A stretch of DNA of 6,132 nucleotides from JBKJUK01 sp046590705 (GTDB taxonomy: Bacteria > Acidobacteriota > Thermoanaerobaculia > Gp7-AA8). Below the pieces are notes generated by a model. That model saw nothing but the letters and a program-made list of their open reading frames with translations. It did no database searches and was not told the origin of the DNA. The stretch is taken from the NCBI GenBank assembly GCA_046590705.1, contig JBKJUK010000238.1:1-6132 (forward strand). Reading direction: 5' to 3'. Of the stretch, positions 5,920 through 6,132 are shown piece by piece (positions within the stretch are counted from its first letter, which is position 1; every line of letters starts with the position of its first letter). A program made the translations under genes and the position numbers.

Positions 5920-6132
5920 CTACTGGGTGCCCGCCCGTAAGTTATTCAAATGCACCGCTTTGATGCCCGTTGAGCCAGCTGTAATCGTGGGATCCACGTA
6001 AGTGATCGCAGGGAGTACGAGCGCATCACGCGCGGCATCGAGTGCTAACCGCAGTTCGATCACGTGCAAGCGCTTCGCCGTGATCGTTGAAGAGAGCGTC
6101 GGATCGGTGAATGTCGAGGCGCTGAGTCCTGC
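5920..6132 (-). CDS. C-terminal fragment of a repeat protein with HxxELR-type repeats (N-terminus beyond window)
   Basis: A minus-strand frame is open from the right edge to a TAG at 5922-5920, giving the last 70 residues of a longer protein. Two copies of a repeat are visible: FTDPTL then KRLHVIELRLALDAAR (fragment residues about 8-35), and YVDPTITAG then IKAVHLNNLR (about 45-67). The pattern D-P-T/hydrophobic, followed by a Lys/Ala-x-His-hydrophobic-x-x-Leu-Arg helix, matches a tandem C-terminal repeat I associate with large exported proteins of Acidobacteriota-like bacteria, often after Fn3, kelch or beta-propeller domains. The second copy is degenerate (HLNNLR instead of HxxELR) and ends the protein. 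The main domain is outside the window, so its function cannot be stated. It lies 106 bases upstream of the GIGT-repeat gene, on the same strand, with no clear terminator between them. Confidence 0.75.
   Translation of the reverse strand, partial: AGLSASTFTDPTLSSTITAKRLHVIELRLALDAARDALVLPAITYVDPTITAGSTGIKAVHLNNLRAGTQ

Overview
The window is a moderately GC-rich bacterial segment with six protein-coding genes, two of them cut by the window edges. No tRNA, rRNA, CRISPR array, insertion sequence or phage integration signal was seen. The three proteins on the right have repeat styles that I associate with Acidobacteriota and similar environmental Gram-negative bacteria: a secreted beta-helix with a WVSG...NPCSRTAPCKTF start, a GIGT-repeat protein with a DVAEWVP...EILVLLSLQ C-terminal domain, and a C-terminal HxxELR-type repeat. 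That taxonomic reading is inference from protein style, not from a marker gene.

Left part (1-1853, minus strand): an FAD-dependent L-2-hydroxyglutarate oxidase homologue (LhgO/YgaF family) is followed, with stop and start overlapping as TGATG, by a membrane-anchored protein that runs off the left edge. The second protein carries a Cys...His...Asp pattern resembling a transglutaminase-like cysteine-peptidase fold. The two look like one operon.

Middle (1854-3889): a 142-bp divergent region holds a candidate plus-strand promoter and a tight leader hairpin. It is followed by a 527-residue protein with one membrane segment at each end and a large soluble middle, the topology of Wzz-type polysaccharide co-polymerases (chain-length regulators) without a kinase domain. 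After it comes a 310-bp non-coding region between convergent genes, with a terminator-like hairpin for each side.

Right part (3890-6132, minus strand): three consecutive genes in one direction. From right to left in transcription order they are the C-terminal end of a repeat protein cut by the window edge, a secreted GIGT-repeat protein with signal peptide, and a secreted right-handed beta-helix protein with signal peptide and a GTG start. Each of the two complete genes has its own strong ribosome binding site and a gap of 106-175 bp in front. Each gap contains an inverted TATC...GATA repeat 50-60 bp before the start codon.

Taken together, the left and middle genes suggest one edge of a cell-surface or exopolysaccharide locus (co-polymerase, accessory oxidase, membrane-anchored Tgase-like protein). 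The right side is a run of exported repeat proteins. The functional link between the two halves is inference from proximity only.
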